Below are positions 55,100 through 64,000 of a DNA stretch of 64,000 bases, one piece after another. The stretch lies in NCBI GenBank assembly GCA_964386535.1, contig CAYLRY010000008.1, positions 11,225-75,224 of the forward strand. The letters run 5' to 3'. Below the pieces are notes generated by a model. That model was not told the DNA's origin and did not search any database. It worked only from the letters and a program-made list of their open reading frames with translations. This DNA is from CAYLRY01 sp964386535. GTDB lineage: Bacteria; Chloroflexota; Dehalococcoidia; Dehalococcoidales; UBA3254. A program made the translations under genes and the position numbers. Every line of letters starts with the position of its first letter. Position 1 is the first letter of the stretch.

Positions 55100-56017
55100 A
55101 TGATCAATCCTTATTCATACAACGCTATAAATAATGGCAATGCGTTTAATTTCAAAGATGAGAACTCCCTTTGGCTCCACTATTCTCTTGAAGTGCCCAC
55201 AGCTCAAAAGTTAAAATACCTGGGTGAAAACAGCATCAAAGGCGAATACTATTATCCCAAAGGTTTCCAGAAAGCACCTCTGGCCATACTGGTGCACGGA
55301 ATGGGTAGCAGGAGTGTAATTCCTTGCAAGCTACTGGCGCGAACTCTGGCAAAAAAAGGTATTGCTAGTTTCATTTTGTATCTGGTGTTTCATCAAAACC
55401 GAATCCCGGATTCTTTAAAAGGGAAATACCCCTCGTTGAGCGCCGAGGAATGGTTTGAGAGTTACCAGCTTTCAGTAGTTGATATACGTCAAATTATTGA
55501 TTGGGCAGGTTATCGAAAGGAAATTGCGCAGAACAAAATATCAGTGGTCGGCATCAGTCTGGGTGGGATTATCTCAGCGATTGCTATGGGCTTGGATGAA
55601 CGGATTAAAGCCGGTGTTTTCATAGTTACAGGAGGCAACTCCGATAAAATTACACGATATAGCTTCTTATTACGCCATATTTATAAGCAAAAAATTGAAG
55701 AATATAATAAAAACCAGGAGTTATATGCACGTTATCTGACTGAAGTTGAAAAAAAAGGATTTGAAAAGGTTATAGCCGCTAAAAACAGTTATCTTACAGA
55801 TCCTCTGACATTTGCGTATTCGCTTCGTAACCGGCCGGTATTGATGCTTAATGCTTTTTGGGACGAAATGATTCCTAGAGTGGCAACTAAAGACCTTTGG
55901 AAATCATGCGGAGAGCCTTCTATTAGCTGGTATCCAGCCACACATGCCAGTATTTGGTTATGGTACCCTTTAATGGGTCGCCGTATTTCTTCTTTTTTAA
56001 TAAGATGCTTAATTTGA
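55100..56017 (+). CDS. Alpha/beta-fold hydrolase
   Basis: A 305-residue alpha/beta hydrolase: oxyanion strand AILVHGMGSRS, nucleophile elbow GISLGG, an Asp-bearing NAFWDEMIPR strand and a late ATHASIW His. It fits the dienelactone hydrolase/acetyl-xylan esterase-like broad group; the substrate is unknown. The lipid-anchoring or signal sequence is absent, so it is cytoplasmic. No clear ribosome-binding site. Confidence 0.82.
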   Translation: MINPYSYNAINNGNAFNFKDENSLWLHYSLEVPTAQKLKYLGENSIKGEYYYPKGFQKAPLAILVHGMGSRSVIPCKLLARTLAKKGIASFILYLVFHQNRIPDSLKGKYPSLSAEEWFESYQLSVVDIRQIIDWAGYRKEIAQNKISVVGISLGGIISAIAMGLDERIKAGVFIVTGGNSDKITRYSFLLRHIYKQKIEEYNKNQELYARYLTEVEKKGFEKVIAAKNSYLTDPLTFAYSLRNRPVLMLNAFWDEMIPRVATKDLWKSCGEPSISWYPATHASIWLWYPLMGRRISSFLIRCLI

Positions 56018-56320
56018 TTTATCTTAACTGCTGAACACCGGCGGAAAAGATGTAATATCTAAACTCGACTCATATGTTCAATATTTGGTTTTTATTTTCT
56101 TAATCTGTTATTTTCGTCAGATGGGTTATCGCTGCAGTAGATTTATACAAAGACAGGCAAAGCCTTTCGATAGAAAGCGTAACGCCTAGAACCAATATCC
56201 GAAATGCTTTATTGTCCAGCATAACCTCAATTTTACCTTTTTCAAAAAAATATCTTATCAAAAATATGATATAAATAAGTTATAAAAGATATAATTAATT
56301 TAATAAAGGTAAAATCCAGT
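56018..56320. other. Convergent intergenic region with a nested hairpin
   Basis: 303 bases between two converging genes. A nested stem (AGGC 56155-56158 with GCCT 56184-56187; CTTTC 56164-56168 with GAAAG 56173-56177) is the only structure; its function is unclear and no T-run follows. Confidence 0.4.
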
Positions 56321-57007
56321 TTAGGCTGGTTTAATTAAAACATAACCCACACCGGCCTTTGTCACAATCAATTGAGGCTGTTGCGGTTCAATTTCCAGCT
56401 TTTCACGTAGACGGCGAATGTAAACTTTGAGGCTGTCTACAGCACCGGGATAATCCTCTCCCCAGACAGCATCTGATAGGTTACTGTGTGTAACTACCTG
56501 ACCCGCGTTACGCATTAGATGATGTAGAATACGGCCTTCTGTTGGAGTGAGACTTATATCTTTTTGGTGAAGGGTTACTTGTCCGGTAGATGGATTAAAC
56601 ACTAAAGGTCCGACAGAGAGGGGAGTTTCTGTATCAATATTGGATCGCCTGCGTGTTAAAGCTTTTATTCTGGACAATAATTCGAGTTGTCTGAATGGTT
56701 TGACCATATAATCATCCGCTCCCCATTCCAGACCTTTAACAATATCGGATTCTTCAGCGCGAGCGGTTAAGATCAGGATAGGAATATCTGAAAACAGGCG
56801 TACCTGTTTAAGAACATCAAAACCATTGATATCCGGAAGCCCGAGATCAAGTATGACAATATCAGGTTTTTCTTTTTCAACCAGGTCAATTCCCTGTTCG
56901 CCATGATAAGTGGAAATTAATTTGGCTTCAGGCCAGCGAATTTGAAAAGCCAGGGAAATAGCTTCTACAATTTGTTGATCATCTTCAATAACTAGAATTT
57001 TCATCAT
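56321..57007 (-). CDS. OmpR/PhoB-family response regulator (KdpE-like)
   Basis: A 228-residue two-domain regulator: receiver with phospho-acceptor Asp54 (LDLGLP) and switch residues in LTARAEE, then a winged-helix DNA-binding domain with the VWGEDYPG and VDSLKVYIRRLREKL signature. Its ATG overlaps the kinase stop by four bases, so they are coupled. The target is not known, though KdpE/ResD-like forms respond to envelope or ion cues. Confidence 0.93.
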   Translation of the reverse strand: MMKILVIEDDQQIVEAISLAFQIRWPEAKLISTYHGEQGIDLVEKEKPDIVILDLGLPDINGFDVLKQVRLFSDIPILILTARAEESDIVKGLEWGADDYMVKPFRQLELLSRIKALTRRRSNIDTETPLSVGPLVFNPSTGQVTLHQKDISLTPTEGRILHHLMRNAGQVVTHSNLSDAVWGEDYPGAVDSLKVYIRRLREKLEIEPQQPQLIVTKAGVGYVLIKPA

Positions 57008-59196
57008 TGTCCTCCAGAAAGTGCTTCTTCGCCAGGCTGTATTCTGGTTCTTAAAGGCAAAGAGAATGCAAAAGTGCTGCCTGTGCCTTTCTTACTGGAC
57101 ACCCAGATACGCCCACCATGCAATTCAACCAGGTTCTTGGACAGAGTTAACCCTAAACCCAGCCCGCTTAATCTCTCCTTTCCTTCAATCCGGTAATACG
57201 GTTTAAATAAATTTTTTTGTTCCTCATCACTGATCCCACGTCCCGTATCCTGTATCTCTATTACGATGTTTGAGCCTTCAATACATGCTTTAATGCTGAT
57301 TTTCCCCCCTGACGACGAGTATTTCGTGGCATTATTGATAAGGTTTAATAATACCTGGCGGATTCTGTCATCATCCGCCAACGTAACAGGCAGGTCATTT
57401 TCAATCTCCAGGGTTAAGGATTGACCACTGCTCCGAACTACAGGTTCCATATTATTGAATACTTCCCGTAATAATTTCCCTAAATCAACTGGTTTTAAGT
57501 TAATCTTTAGCAAGCCTACCTCACCGCGGGCCAGGTCAAGCAGTTCATCCACTCTTTTATTCATATTCTCAGCACCCCGATGAACATTTTTTGCTAGCCC
57601 TAAAAGGGGTTCTTCGGTTAGTTCCTCAACCAGAAGTTCGCTGGAGGCCAATATGGGAGTTAAGGGCGTTTTCAATTCATGAACCAGAGCCCTGGTGAAT
57701 TCAGTCCTGCTCTTAATTTCTACCTGTAGTTGTTCTGTAACATTCTTCTCACGCTGATACAGTCTTTCCAGTTCTTCACGCGCCAGTTTTTGCGAAGTGA
57801 TATCCATCCATATAGATAGATAAAAGCTGACGTTATCACCATCTTTGACAGGGGTATGATTCATATTGATCCAGAAAACTTCACCAGTCTTTCTTCGCAA
57901 CATCATTTCACCCTGATAAGGTTGATCATTTTGCTTTTCGAAGCTATTCAAGTATTGCTCTATTTTTTCTTTTGGCCACCAGGGGTAGGGAATAGTTCGC
58001 CCGCTTATTTCGGGTAAAGAAAACCCGGTTACTTTTTCGAAAGCCGGATTTACATATCTGATAGAATTATCTGGATTACTTACTAAAATAGGATAAGGTG
58101 CGTTATTTAGTAAACTGGAATTAAACTCATCACTTTCCCGGCGCAGCTTGATATAATGCTCCAGACTATCCAGCATGTTGTTTATATTTGCAGCCAGGCT
58201 GGATATTTCGTCTTTACCGCATACTCCGATCCGTGATGCCGGATCGCCTGTTTGCGCAATAGATGTAACGCTCTGACTGAGGCTGGCGATGCGTGAAAGG
58301 ACCATTTTATCTAACAGGAGTAAAATTGCCAGCACAAATATTAAACCAAAAGCCAGCAGCGATAATGAAAAAAATATGATCGCAGTCCTGGACTGTGAAT
58401 AAAGGGTCCGTAAAATATTAACTTCTACAATCAGTGCGGGATTATTATTAATATCATAAAAAAGACAAAATCCAGCCATCATATCATCATTCAACGGTTG
58501 TGCAACAAAAGAAGATCCTTGCTGGAGTTGAGAGTATATTGATTGTATTTCAACAGGCCATGTTTCTTCTTTAGGAACATATATTTTTAATGTCAGGTTG
58601 GTAATGTTAGTGAGTCGCTCCAGTTCCAGCGCATCCAGATTTCTCCCCAGAATAAACGTACCCCGGCGAGGTCCGGTTCCCTGATTAGTCAATATGGGAT
58701 GAGATACGACCAGCATAGGCGTTTCAGTTAATGTAATAATGCCTTTAATGTTATCTGTATCCAAATTTGTGGATAAAACACCGCCGGGGTTTATAAAATT
58801 ATTCATGTTTTCAGGGACAGCAATGGCAGTACCTTCCATAAGATCGAAGGCTTTACTGAATATAACCTCATGTGAGCCATTAAGCATAATTACTAGATTC
58901 CACCGGTTATTAAAAAAATTAATGTCTTGCATGTACGAATTTATATAGGCCTGGTTTTTATCTTCAATGAATGCATATGTTTCATCCCACTCAGCCCAGT
59001 CCAGTGCAACCTGTTCTAGTCCTCGAAGAGAATCGTCAATTAGCAGCCTAATCAATTCGGTTTTATCCTGGACGTCCCGTTCTTCTTCCTGGCGGTAACT
59101 TCTATTGACCAGTATACTTAAGATCGCTGCTAGCAAAATAAAAGCCACAATAAAAACAATTGATATAATTATAAATGTTTTGGTACGTAAAAACAT
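57004..59196 (-). CDS. Membrane sensor histidine kinase: CHASE4-HAMP-PAS-HisKA-HATPase
   Basis: A 730-residue sensor kinase: helix at 9-30, an extracytoplasmic CHASE4 domain (~50-240; VALDWAEWDETYAFI is typical), a second helix (~275-300), HAMP, PAS with a following PAC (NHTPVKDGDNVSFYLSIW), HisKA with phospho-His in LVHELKTPL, and an HATPase with DTGRGISDEE and GLGLGLTLSK. CHASE4 has been linked to small-molecule or lipid signals. Its divergent upstream neighbour is an alpha/beta hydrolase. Confidence 0.93.
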   Translation of the reverse strand: MFLRTKTFIIISIVFIVAFILLAAILSILVNRSYRQEEERDVQDKTELIRLLIDDSLRGLEQVALDWAEWDETYAFIEDKNQAYINSYMQDINFFNNRWNLVIMLNGSHEVIFSKAFDLMEGTAIAVPENMNNFINPGGVLSTNLDTDNIKGIITLTETPMLVVSHPILTNQGTGPRRGTFILGRNLDALELERLTNITNLTLKIYVPKEETWPVEIQSIYSQLQQGSSFVAQPLNDDMMAGFCLFYDINNNPALIVEVNILRTLYSQSRTAIIFFSLSLLAFGLIFVLAILLLLDKMVLSRIASLSQSVTSIAQTGDPASRIGVCGKDEISSLAANINNMLDSLEHYIKLRRESDEFNSSLLNNAPYPILVSNPDNSIRYVNPAFEKVTGFSLPEISGRTIPYPWWPKEKIEQYLNSFEKQNDQPYQGEMMLRRKTGEVFWINMNHTPVKDGDNVSFYLSIWMDITSQKLAREELERLYQREKNVTEQLQVEIKSRTEFTRALVHELKTPLTPILASSELLVEELTEEPLLGLAKNVHRGAENMNKRVDELLDLARGEVGLLKINLKPVDLGKLLREVFNNMEPVVRSSGQSLTLEIENDLPVTLADDDRIRQVLLNLINNATKYSSSGGKISIKACIEGSNIVIEIQDTGRGISDEEQKNLFKPYYRIEGKERLSGLGLGLTLSKNLVELHGGRIWVSSKKGTGSTFAFSLPLRTRIQPGEEALSGGQ

Positions 59197-59413
59197 TTAT
59201 ATCCTAATTCCCTAAATATGTAAATTTTATGATTGATGCCAGCCAAAAATATCCCCGATGCTTGAAAGGCTTAATAATTTGTTGCTCTAAATAGCATAGA
59301 TGGTTTTGTTAAGGACTGCAATAGAGGTCAAGAATATATTTTATAATTATTTTTGAGGATAAGACATACCTTTCTTTTAGCTAAAACAAGAAAGAAAAAC
59401 TCTGGGAGAGTGT

Positions 59414-59460
59414 ATCTGATCGTAAATCAGATTATATATAATCTTTATTAATGGTATACT
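59414..59460 (+). promoter_or_regulatory. Operator-like inverted repeat and extended -10 before the hydrolase gene
   Basis: ATCTGAT-CGTAA-ATCAGAT at 59414-59432, a perfect 7-bp inverted repeat, lies just upstream of TGG-TATACT (-10 at 59455-59460 with an extended TG). It lies in the 300-base gap between the divergent kinase and hydrolase genes; the rest of the gap shows nothing further. Confidence 0.5.
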
Positions 59461-59496
59461 AAATTCATACATTCTAAAATTATAGCGGAGTTTGAA

Positions 59497-60339
59497 ATGC
59501 AGAATATTGAAGGTACCTTCCCGGGATTAAAAGGAACCCGCCTTTACTATCACGGATGGTTACCGGATATAGAATCAAAAAATATAAAAGCTATTGTATT
59601 GATTGTTCATGGTGTAGCTGAACACTGCGGACGTTACCTGAACCTGGCTACTTACCTGGTTTCTCATAGCTTTGCTGTATTCGGTTTTGATCTACGTAAT
59701 CATGGTAGATCAGAGGGTAAAAAGGGCACCGTAGAACATTTCTCTTATTTTGTTGATGATTTGCATATTTTTATTAAATATGTCCAAACTCAATATTCTG
59801 ATAAAAAGATCTTTGTCTTTGGACATAGCATGGGTGCAACCATTAGTCTGATTTATTCCAGAGAATATCAGAACTGCATTTCAGGGCTTATTTTATCCGG
59901 ATCCGCCATCAGGTTTCAACCCCATCTATCGCCACTATTGATTAACTTGTTACGTCCGCTTTCATGGATTATGCCAGAACTGGGTATAAAAAAACTGGAC
60001 TCTTCTATGTTAAGCCATGATCCCACAATAGCCCGGTCTTATGATGAAGACCTTCTGGTCTTTCGTGGTAAGTTAAGCGCCAGGCTGGCAATTGAGTTGA
60101 TCTTGAATATGCATAAAATAGAACAGCAGGTGGAACTGATTTATTTACCAATGTTAATTTTACATGGTGAAGAAGACCAGTTAGCGCTTCCCGAAGGTTC
60201 ACGTATAATATTTAAGCGTTCAAGCTCAATTGACAAAACTTTAAAAATCTATCCAGGTTATTTCCATGAGGTGTTGAATGAGCCAGGACAATTAAAAGTT
60301 CTGGTAGATATTGAAGACTGGCTCCAAAAGCACGTTTAA
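59497..60339 (+). CDS. Monoacylglycerol lipase-like alpha/beta hydrolase
   Basis: A 280-residue protein of the serine hydrolase/lysophospholipase group: VHGVAEHCGRYLNLA near 41, GFDLRNHGRSEGKKG, nucleophile elbow GHSMGA (~110), Asp in HGEEDQLA, and His in GYFHEVLNEP. It hydrolyses mono- or lysolipids, probably in the cytoplasm or at the membrane. GCGGAG lies before the ATG. It is divergent from the CHASE4 kinase gene. Confidence 0.88.
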   Translation: MQNIEGTFPGLKGTRLYYHGWLPDIESKNIKAIVLIVHGVAEHCGRYLNLATYLVSHSFAVFGFDLRNHGRSEGKKGTVEHFSYFVDDLHIFIKYVQTQYSDKKIFVFGHSMGATISLIYSREYQNCISGLILSGSAIRFQPHLSPLLINLLRPLSWIMPELGIKKLDSSMLSHDPTIARSYDEDLLVFRGKLSARLAIELILNMHKIEQQVELIYLPMLILHGEEDQLALPEGSRIIFKRSSSIDKTLKIYPGYFHEVLNEPGQLKVLVDIEDWLQKHV

Positions 60340-60458
60340 TTGTTTAAGCCAGACTAACTCTACGGATTTTCACTGGTCAGACCGATTTACATCATTCATT
60401 AGAAAAATCAGAAAATTCGGTACATACTCAACTTTCAGATTTTTATGAAGCCAGCCGC

Positions 60459-61694
60459 TTATTCGGATCTTAAAGCTTGAATGGGGTCCAGGCGCGAACC
60501 CTGCCAAGCAGGGTAAAAGCCAAAAAACAGCCCGATGGCCACAGAAACGCCCACCGCCAATATGACTATATCTGTTGTTACCAGAGTAGTAATGTAACCT
60601 GAATTTGACAGTAGGTAGGATATTCCCCATCCAACGGCCACACCGATAATACCGCCTGAAAAGGTAAGCAGAGCTGAATCAAGTAAAAACTGTCCCCAGA
60701 TGTCACTTTCCTTAGCCCCCAGGGCTTTGCGTATGCCTATCTCACGTCTTCTCTCCATAACTGAAACCAGCATTATATTCATCACTCCGATACCGCCTAC
60801 CAGCAAAGAAATACCGGCAATAGCACCTAGAAGTAGAGTCATACTATTCATAGCAGTGGAAATGGTTTCAGTCAGGTCATCCATGGAGGTAACTGTAAAA
60901 TCATTGTCCGCCCCGAGAGCTATTTGATGCCGTACCTGTAGAAGGCTGGTGATATCAGCTTTGACACTGGCCAAATATGTTTTATCTATTACCTGTATGG
61001 TGATCGAATTGACAATATGCTGGCCGGTAGCAGTTTTAGATCTGGCCATCATACCTTGAAGCGTTGAGAGAGGCACATGAATGGCATTATCAGTGGAACC
61101 TATCATAGAGGTACCTTTACTTTGGAGGACCCCGATGACGGTAAACGTAGTATTACTCATTCGGAAAGTCTGTCCTACCGGATTGTCTCCGCTAAAAAGC
61201 ATTTCGCTAACATTCGGACCTATGACAGCTACGCGCATTTTTTTATCAAACTGGTATTGATATATATAGTCACCTTCAGTCAATTGAAGATTTGAGATTT
61301 GTTTATATTCAGGCGTAACTCCCGTTACCATTACGAACATGTTTTTACTTCCGGCAATAACCTGTTGTCCATTCATAGATGTCGGCGCTACGGCAACAAT
61401 ATTGGGGACGTTTTCTAAAATGGCGTCTGCATCTTCCGAGGTCAAAGTGGCAGCCGATCCGAAACCGGTTCTAACTCCTCCCTGAGTAGTTGATCCCGGT
61501 TGAACAAAGATGACATTAGTTCCCAGGCTAGTCAGGTTACTTAATATTGATGATTCCGTCCCTTTTCCTATAGACATCAGGGTAATTACCGCACCCACAC
61601 CGATTACAACACCCAAAATCGTCAGGAAGCTTCTAAGTTTATGGGTGATAAGGGATGTCCAGGCTGTAAAAAAAGGGCTAAACCACTTTTTCAT
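60459..61694 (-). CDS. MacB-like ABC transporter permease (FtsX fold)
   Basis: A 411-residue protein: one N-terminal helix (~20-45 with LRSFLTILGVVIGVGAV), a large extracytoplasmic MacB_PCD domain, then three C-terminal helices with GIGVMNIMLVSVMERRREIGIRKALGA, the MacB/LolE coupling region. It forms a tripartite pump with the HlyD-like adaptor. It overlaps the ATPase gene by four bases and lacks an ATPase domain of its own (ATPase and permease separate). Confidence 0.92.
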   Translation of the reverse strand: MKKWFSPFFTAWTSLITHKLRSFLTILGVVIGVGAVITLMSIGKGTESSILSNLTSLGTNVIFVQPGSTTQGGVRTGFGSAATLTSEDADAILENVPNIVAVAPTSMNGQQVIAGSKNMFVMVTGVTPEYKQISNLQLTEGDYIYQYQFDKKMRVAVIGPNVSEMLFSGDNPVGQTFRMSNTTFTVIGVLQSKGTSMIGSTDNAIHVPLSTLQGMMARSKTATGQHIVNSITIQVIDKTYLASVKADITSLLQVRHQIALGADNDFTVTSMDDLTETISTAMNSMTLLLGAIAGISLLVGGIGVMNIMLVSVMERRREIGIRKALGAKESDIWGQFLLDSALLTFSGGIIGVAVGWGISYLLSNSGYITTLVTTDIVILAVGVSVAIGLFFGFYPAWQGSRLDPIQALRSE

Positions 61695-62359
61695 ACCTTT
61701 TCCTCGTCAACTATCTGTCCGTCCTGAATATGCACAATGCGCTGGCAATAATGCGCTATGTTAGGATCGTGCGTAATCATAACCAGCGTGATATTTTTCT
61801 CAGAATGCAGATTAGTAAGAATAGTCATGACTTCTTTTCCTGAATGGCTATCCAGATTACCTGTGGGTTCGTCCGCCAGGATTATAGGTGGATCCTTAGC
61901 CAGGGCCCTGGCTACAGCTACTCTTTGCTGTTCTCCACCGGAAAGCTCATTGGGCCGGTGACGCATACGGTCTGATAGTCCAACTTTTGACAGGGCTTCT
62001 TTGGCAATCTGTACATTGATTTTACCGGCATATTTTTGTCCTAATTCCACATTATCGATAGCCGAAAGATAGGGAAGCAAATTAAAGGTCTGGAAAATAA
62101 AACCAATCTTCTGCCCCCTTACTCTAGACAGCTCGCCACCGCTGAGCCGGCTTACCTCTTTGCCATCCAATAAATAGCTGCCAGAAGAAGGCCTATCCAA
62201 CAAGCCTATCAGGTTTAATAAAGTAGTCTTCCCGGAGCCAGAAGGTCCCATTATGGCTACCATCTCGCCCTGATTAATATTAAGATCAATACCCTGTAAG
62301 ACTTTCAATTCCCTTTTGCCCATAGGGTAGGACTTATTGATATTCTTTAGTTGAATCAT
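61691..62359 (-). CDS. MacB/LolD-like ABC transporter ATPase
   Basis: A 222-residue ATPase: Walker A GPSGSGKTT near 35, QTFNLLP Q-loop, LSGGEQQRVAVARAL signature, LADEPTGNLD Walker B and MITHD H-loop. It powers the MacB-like permease, with four-base overlaps on both sides showing a tight operon. The pump may export a macrolide-like compound, lipoprotein or peptide; the direction of export is the family's usual one. Confidence 0.93.
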   Translation of the reverse strand: MIQLKNINKSYPMGKRELKVLQGIDLNINQGEMVAIMGPSGSGKTTLLNLIGLLDRPSSGSYLLDGKEVSRLSGGELSRVRGQKIGFIFQTFNLLPYLSAIDNVELGQKYAGKINVQIAKEALSKVGLSDRMRHRPNELSGGEQQRVAVARALAKDPPIILADEPTGNLDSHSGKEVMTILTNLHSEKNITLVMITHDPNIAHYCQRIVHIQDGQIVDEEKV

Positions 62360-64000
62360 CTTGGACCCACCACTCTGAAAGCCCCTCCCATTCCCGGGTT
62401 GCCTAAAGAAGTTGAAGAAGCTGAACTCGTGGTATTAATGACGACCTGATCACCCTCGTTAAGGCCTTCCGTAATCTCAGTGTTCTGGAGGTCGCTGACT
62501 CCGGTTTTAACCAGGCGGTTCTCAGTGGTTTCACCAACCTGGATTTTCACGACCGTATCCCTGCCTTGTCGGCTTAAAGCCCGGTTAGGTACCAGTAAAA
62601 TATTATCCTTTTTCTGAATAACGATCGTAACAGTAGCAGTTAAGCCATCTCTTAAGGTAATATCCGTCATATTGCCGGCACCACTGCCGGAAGGCTGGCT
62701 CCCGCTAGTTTCACCTGAAGAAGGAGGAAATTGACGGCCAGTGAACGGAATTGCCGTAGAGGCAGGAAAATTAGCACCGGCCGGAGGAGTGCCTCCCGTA
62801 AAACCAGGTATTCCGGTAGGCATCATTCCACCTGTTGAAGCCTGGTTTTGTCTTTGACCTGTAAACCCGGCCACCATAGGTCTTAAAGAAGTCAGTTCAA
62901 CGGTAACTTTATAATTTACCACTCCCTGTGAAACTGTGGCCAGTGGAGCTATCTTGGTGATTTTAGCGGGGAATATCAACCCGGATAGTGCATCCAGAGA
63001 AACCGTGGCTTCACCTCCGATTTTAACAGAGAAAATATCACTCTCCGTAACAAGAATATTGGCTGCAAACTGATTTGGATCAGCCAGTTGCATGGCCACT
63101 TTTCCCTTAAGTACTTCGTCTCCACCCTTGACATTAATCTTGGTTATGAAACCATCGAAAGGCGCCGTAATAATGGGGCTGAGGCTTTTTGCTTCGGCCA
63201 GATCTGCCTCAGCATCCTTCACGGACTGTTCCGCATCTTCCCTCAGCAATTGTGCATTGGATAAGGCTGTTTTAGCATCTTCAATTGCCACTTTGGCGTC
63301 TTCCAGAGCTCTCTTTTTCTGCTCAATCTGAAGCTTCATATTGGTTATCTGAAGAGAGAGATTGGTGGATACATTGACATTAATATTTTCTTTTAAATCC
63401 TTCATTTCCTGATTAGCTTCACTAAGCCTGTTAGTCAAGTAATTTACCTGGAGATTCCAGTAGTTTATATCCCCAGCTAAGAAGGAATCTACACTTACTG
63501 CCTGGCGCATTTGTTTGGCAAAATTCAAATCAGAGGTTATTTTATCTATTTTTTCCTGGACTTCCTTCACTTCATTTATTTGATTTAAATTATTTTCTGC
63601 GGACTCAATATCAAATTGCGCCTGTGGAATGGCGTTCTCCTTGGCAGTAACCTGCCGCAATGCTTTAACGACATCATTTTCTCTATTAGATAAAGTCCGC
63701 TTGGCATTCTCCAGTGTGGTTTCCAACCCTTTTACCTGTTTATCCCAGACGGCAGTGTCCAGTTTTGCCAGTACATCGCCTTTCTTTACGGACTGGCTCT
63801 CAGTTACCAGAATTTCATCTACAGTGCCAGCCACCTCAAAAGCCAGGTCCTGGGTATATGATAAAGCCAGATTCCCTGTACCGGTGACTTCAATAGAAAT
63901 GCTGCCTTTCTGAACCGTATAGACTTGAGATTTGGCGGTGCTGGCAGTTTCATTACCTGAACAACCTGATAAAAGGAAGACAATTACTCCGGTAAAAAGA
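62356..64000 (-). CDS. HlyD/MacA-like periplasmic adaptor lipoprotein, start beyond right edge
   Basis: An open frame of about 548 residues reaching the window edge; the visible part begins with LFTGVIVFLLSGC, a lipobox, so the true start lies a few codons beyond. It then has the lipoyl-like FEVAGTVDEILVTESQSVKKGDVLA, a long coiled coil (~75-245), the second lipoyl half IITAPFDGFITKINVKGGDEV, beta-barrel and membrane-proximal domains, and a Gly/Pro/Ser-rich insertion (~330-420). It joins MacB to the envelope. A GTG at 63834 is only internal. Confidence 0.9.
   Translation of the reverse strand, partial: LFTGVIVFLLSGCSGNETASTAKSQVYTVQKGSISIEVTGTGNLALSYTQDLAFEVAGTVDEILVTESQSVKKGDVLAKLDTAVWDKQVKGLETTLENAKRTLSNRENDVVKALRQVTAKENAIPQAQFDIESAENNLNQINEVKEVQEKIDKITSDLNFAKQMRQAVSVDSFLAGDINYWNLQVNYLTNRLSEANQEMKDLKENINVNVSTNLSLQITNMKLQIEQKKRALEDAKVAIEDAKTALSNAQLLREDAEQSVKDAEADLAEAKSLSPIITAPFDGFITKINVKGGDEVLKGKVAMQLADPNQFAANILVTESDIFSVKIGGEATVSLDALSGLIFPAKITKIAPLATVSQGVVNYKVTVELTSLRPMVAGFTGQRQNQASTGGMMPTGIPGFTGGTPPAGANFPASTAIPFTGRQFPPSSGETSGSQPSGSGAGNMTDITLRDGLTATVTIVIQKKDNILLVPNRALSRQGRDTVVKIQVGETTENRLVKTGVSDLQNTEITEGLNEGDQVVINTTSSASSTSLGNPGMGGAFRVVGPR

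Noticed and set aside
56155..56187. Nested hairpin between converging genes, considered as a c-di-GMP- or other riboswitch.
   Set aside because: It does not carry the conserved core of any class I can recall, and it has no downstream gene on either strand in the right position.

Overview
The window reads as a chromosomal segment of an anaerobic bacterium, most likely of the Chloroflexota (Dehalococcoidia/Anaerolineae-like). This is inferred, not proven, from an 898-residue MalT/LuxR-type regulator facing a small YEIRLQG-type protein, an ftsA-ftsZ pair, many TTG and GTG starts, moderate G+C, and CoA-based anaerobic catabolism with tungstate/molybdate uptake. There is no rRNA operon, CRISPR array or intact mobile element. 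One tRNA-Asn is present.

Layout. 1-6.4 kb: 3' end of an enolase-superfamily gene with its terminator, a HEAT-repeat protein, a hotdog thioesterase and a MoxR/DUF58/DUF4129 cluster. 6.6-10.8 kb: a catabolic gene set (SDR, cyclase-family hydrolase, cupin, hydroxyacyl dehydrogenase, beta-keto acid cleavage enzyme). 11-17.8 kb: plsY, an APC permease, small HesB-like and zinc-ribbon proteins, the MalT/LuxR regulator and a cupin. 18-22.2 kb: an amino-acid-type ABC transporter whose ATPase carries an RsbW-like anti-sigma domain, followed by a STAS protein. 22.5-30.9 kb: a complete class I (Bzd-like) ATP-dependent benzoyl-CoA-reductase set, two CaiB-type CoA-transferase subunits (only the second keeps the catalytic Asp) and a UroD-like protein.

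30.9-37.5 kb is a scarred region: an orphan fluoride riboswitch, an MFS gene preceded by a frameshifted amphi-Trp segment, a decayed gene, a molybdate/tungstate ABC operon behind two tandem Moco/Tuco-like RNA elements, an ISL3-type transposase remnant touching tRNA-Asn, and a degenerate direct repeat. 37.5-48.4 kb: M20 peptidase, VTT membrane protein, NifU-like scaffold, DHA2 exporter, nitroreductase and prmA, an oligopeptide-type binding lipoprotein, two further lipoproteins and a DUF5343 protein. 48.6-64 kb: a small protein with ftsA-ftsZ, a MocA-HD fusion, zinc alcohol dehydrogenase, second cupin, two alpha/beta hydrolases, a CHASE4 two-component system and a MacAB-like export operon cut by the right edge.

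How it fits together. The central block looks like a carboxylate or aromatic-acid utilisation island: the CoA-transferase pair would make a CoA thioester, the Bzd-like complex would reduce it with ATP-activated electrons, and the adjacent transporter and partner switch could supply or sense substrate. Tungstate/molybdate uptake under an RNA switch and the MocA-type protein suggest W/Mo enzymes elsewhere in the genome. The best candidates for something new are the transporter-coupled partner switch, the tandem RNA elements and the orphan fluoride switch.
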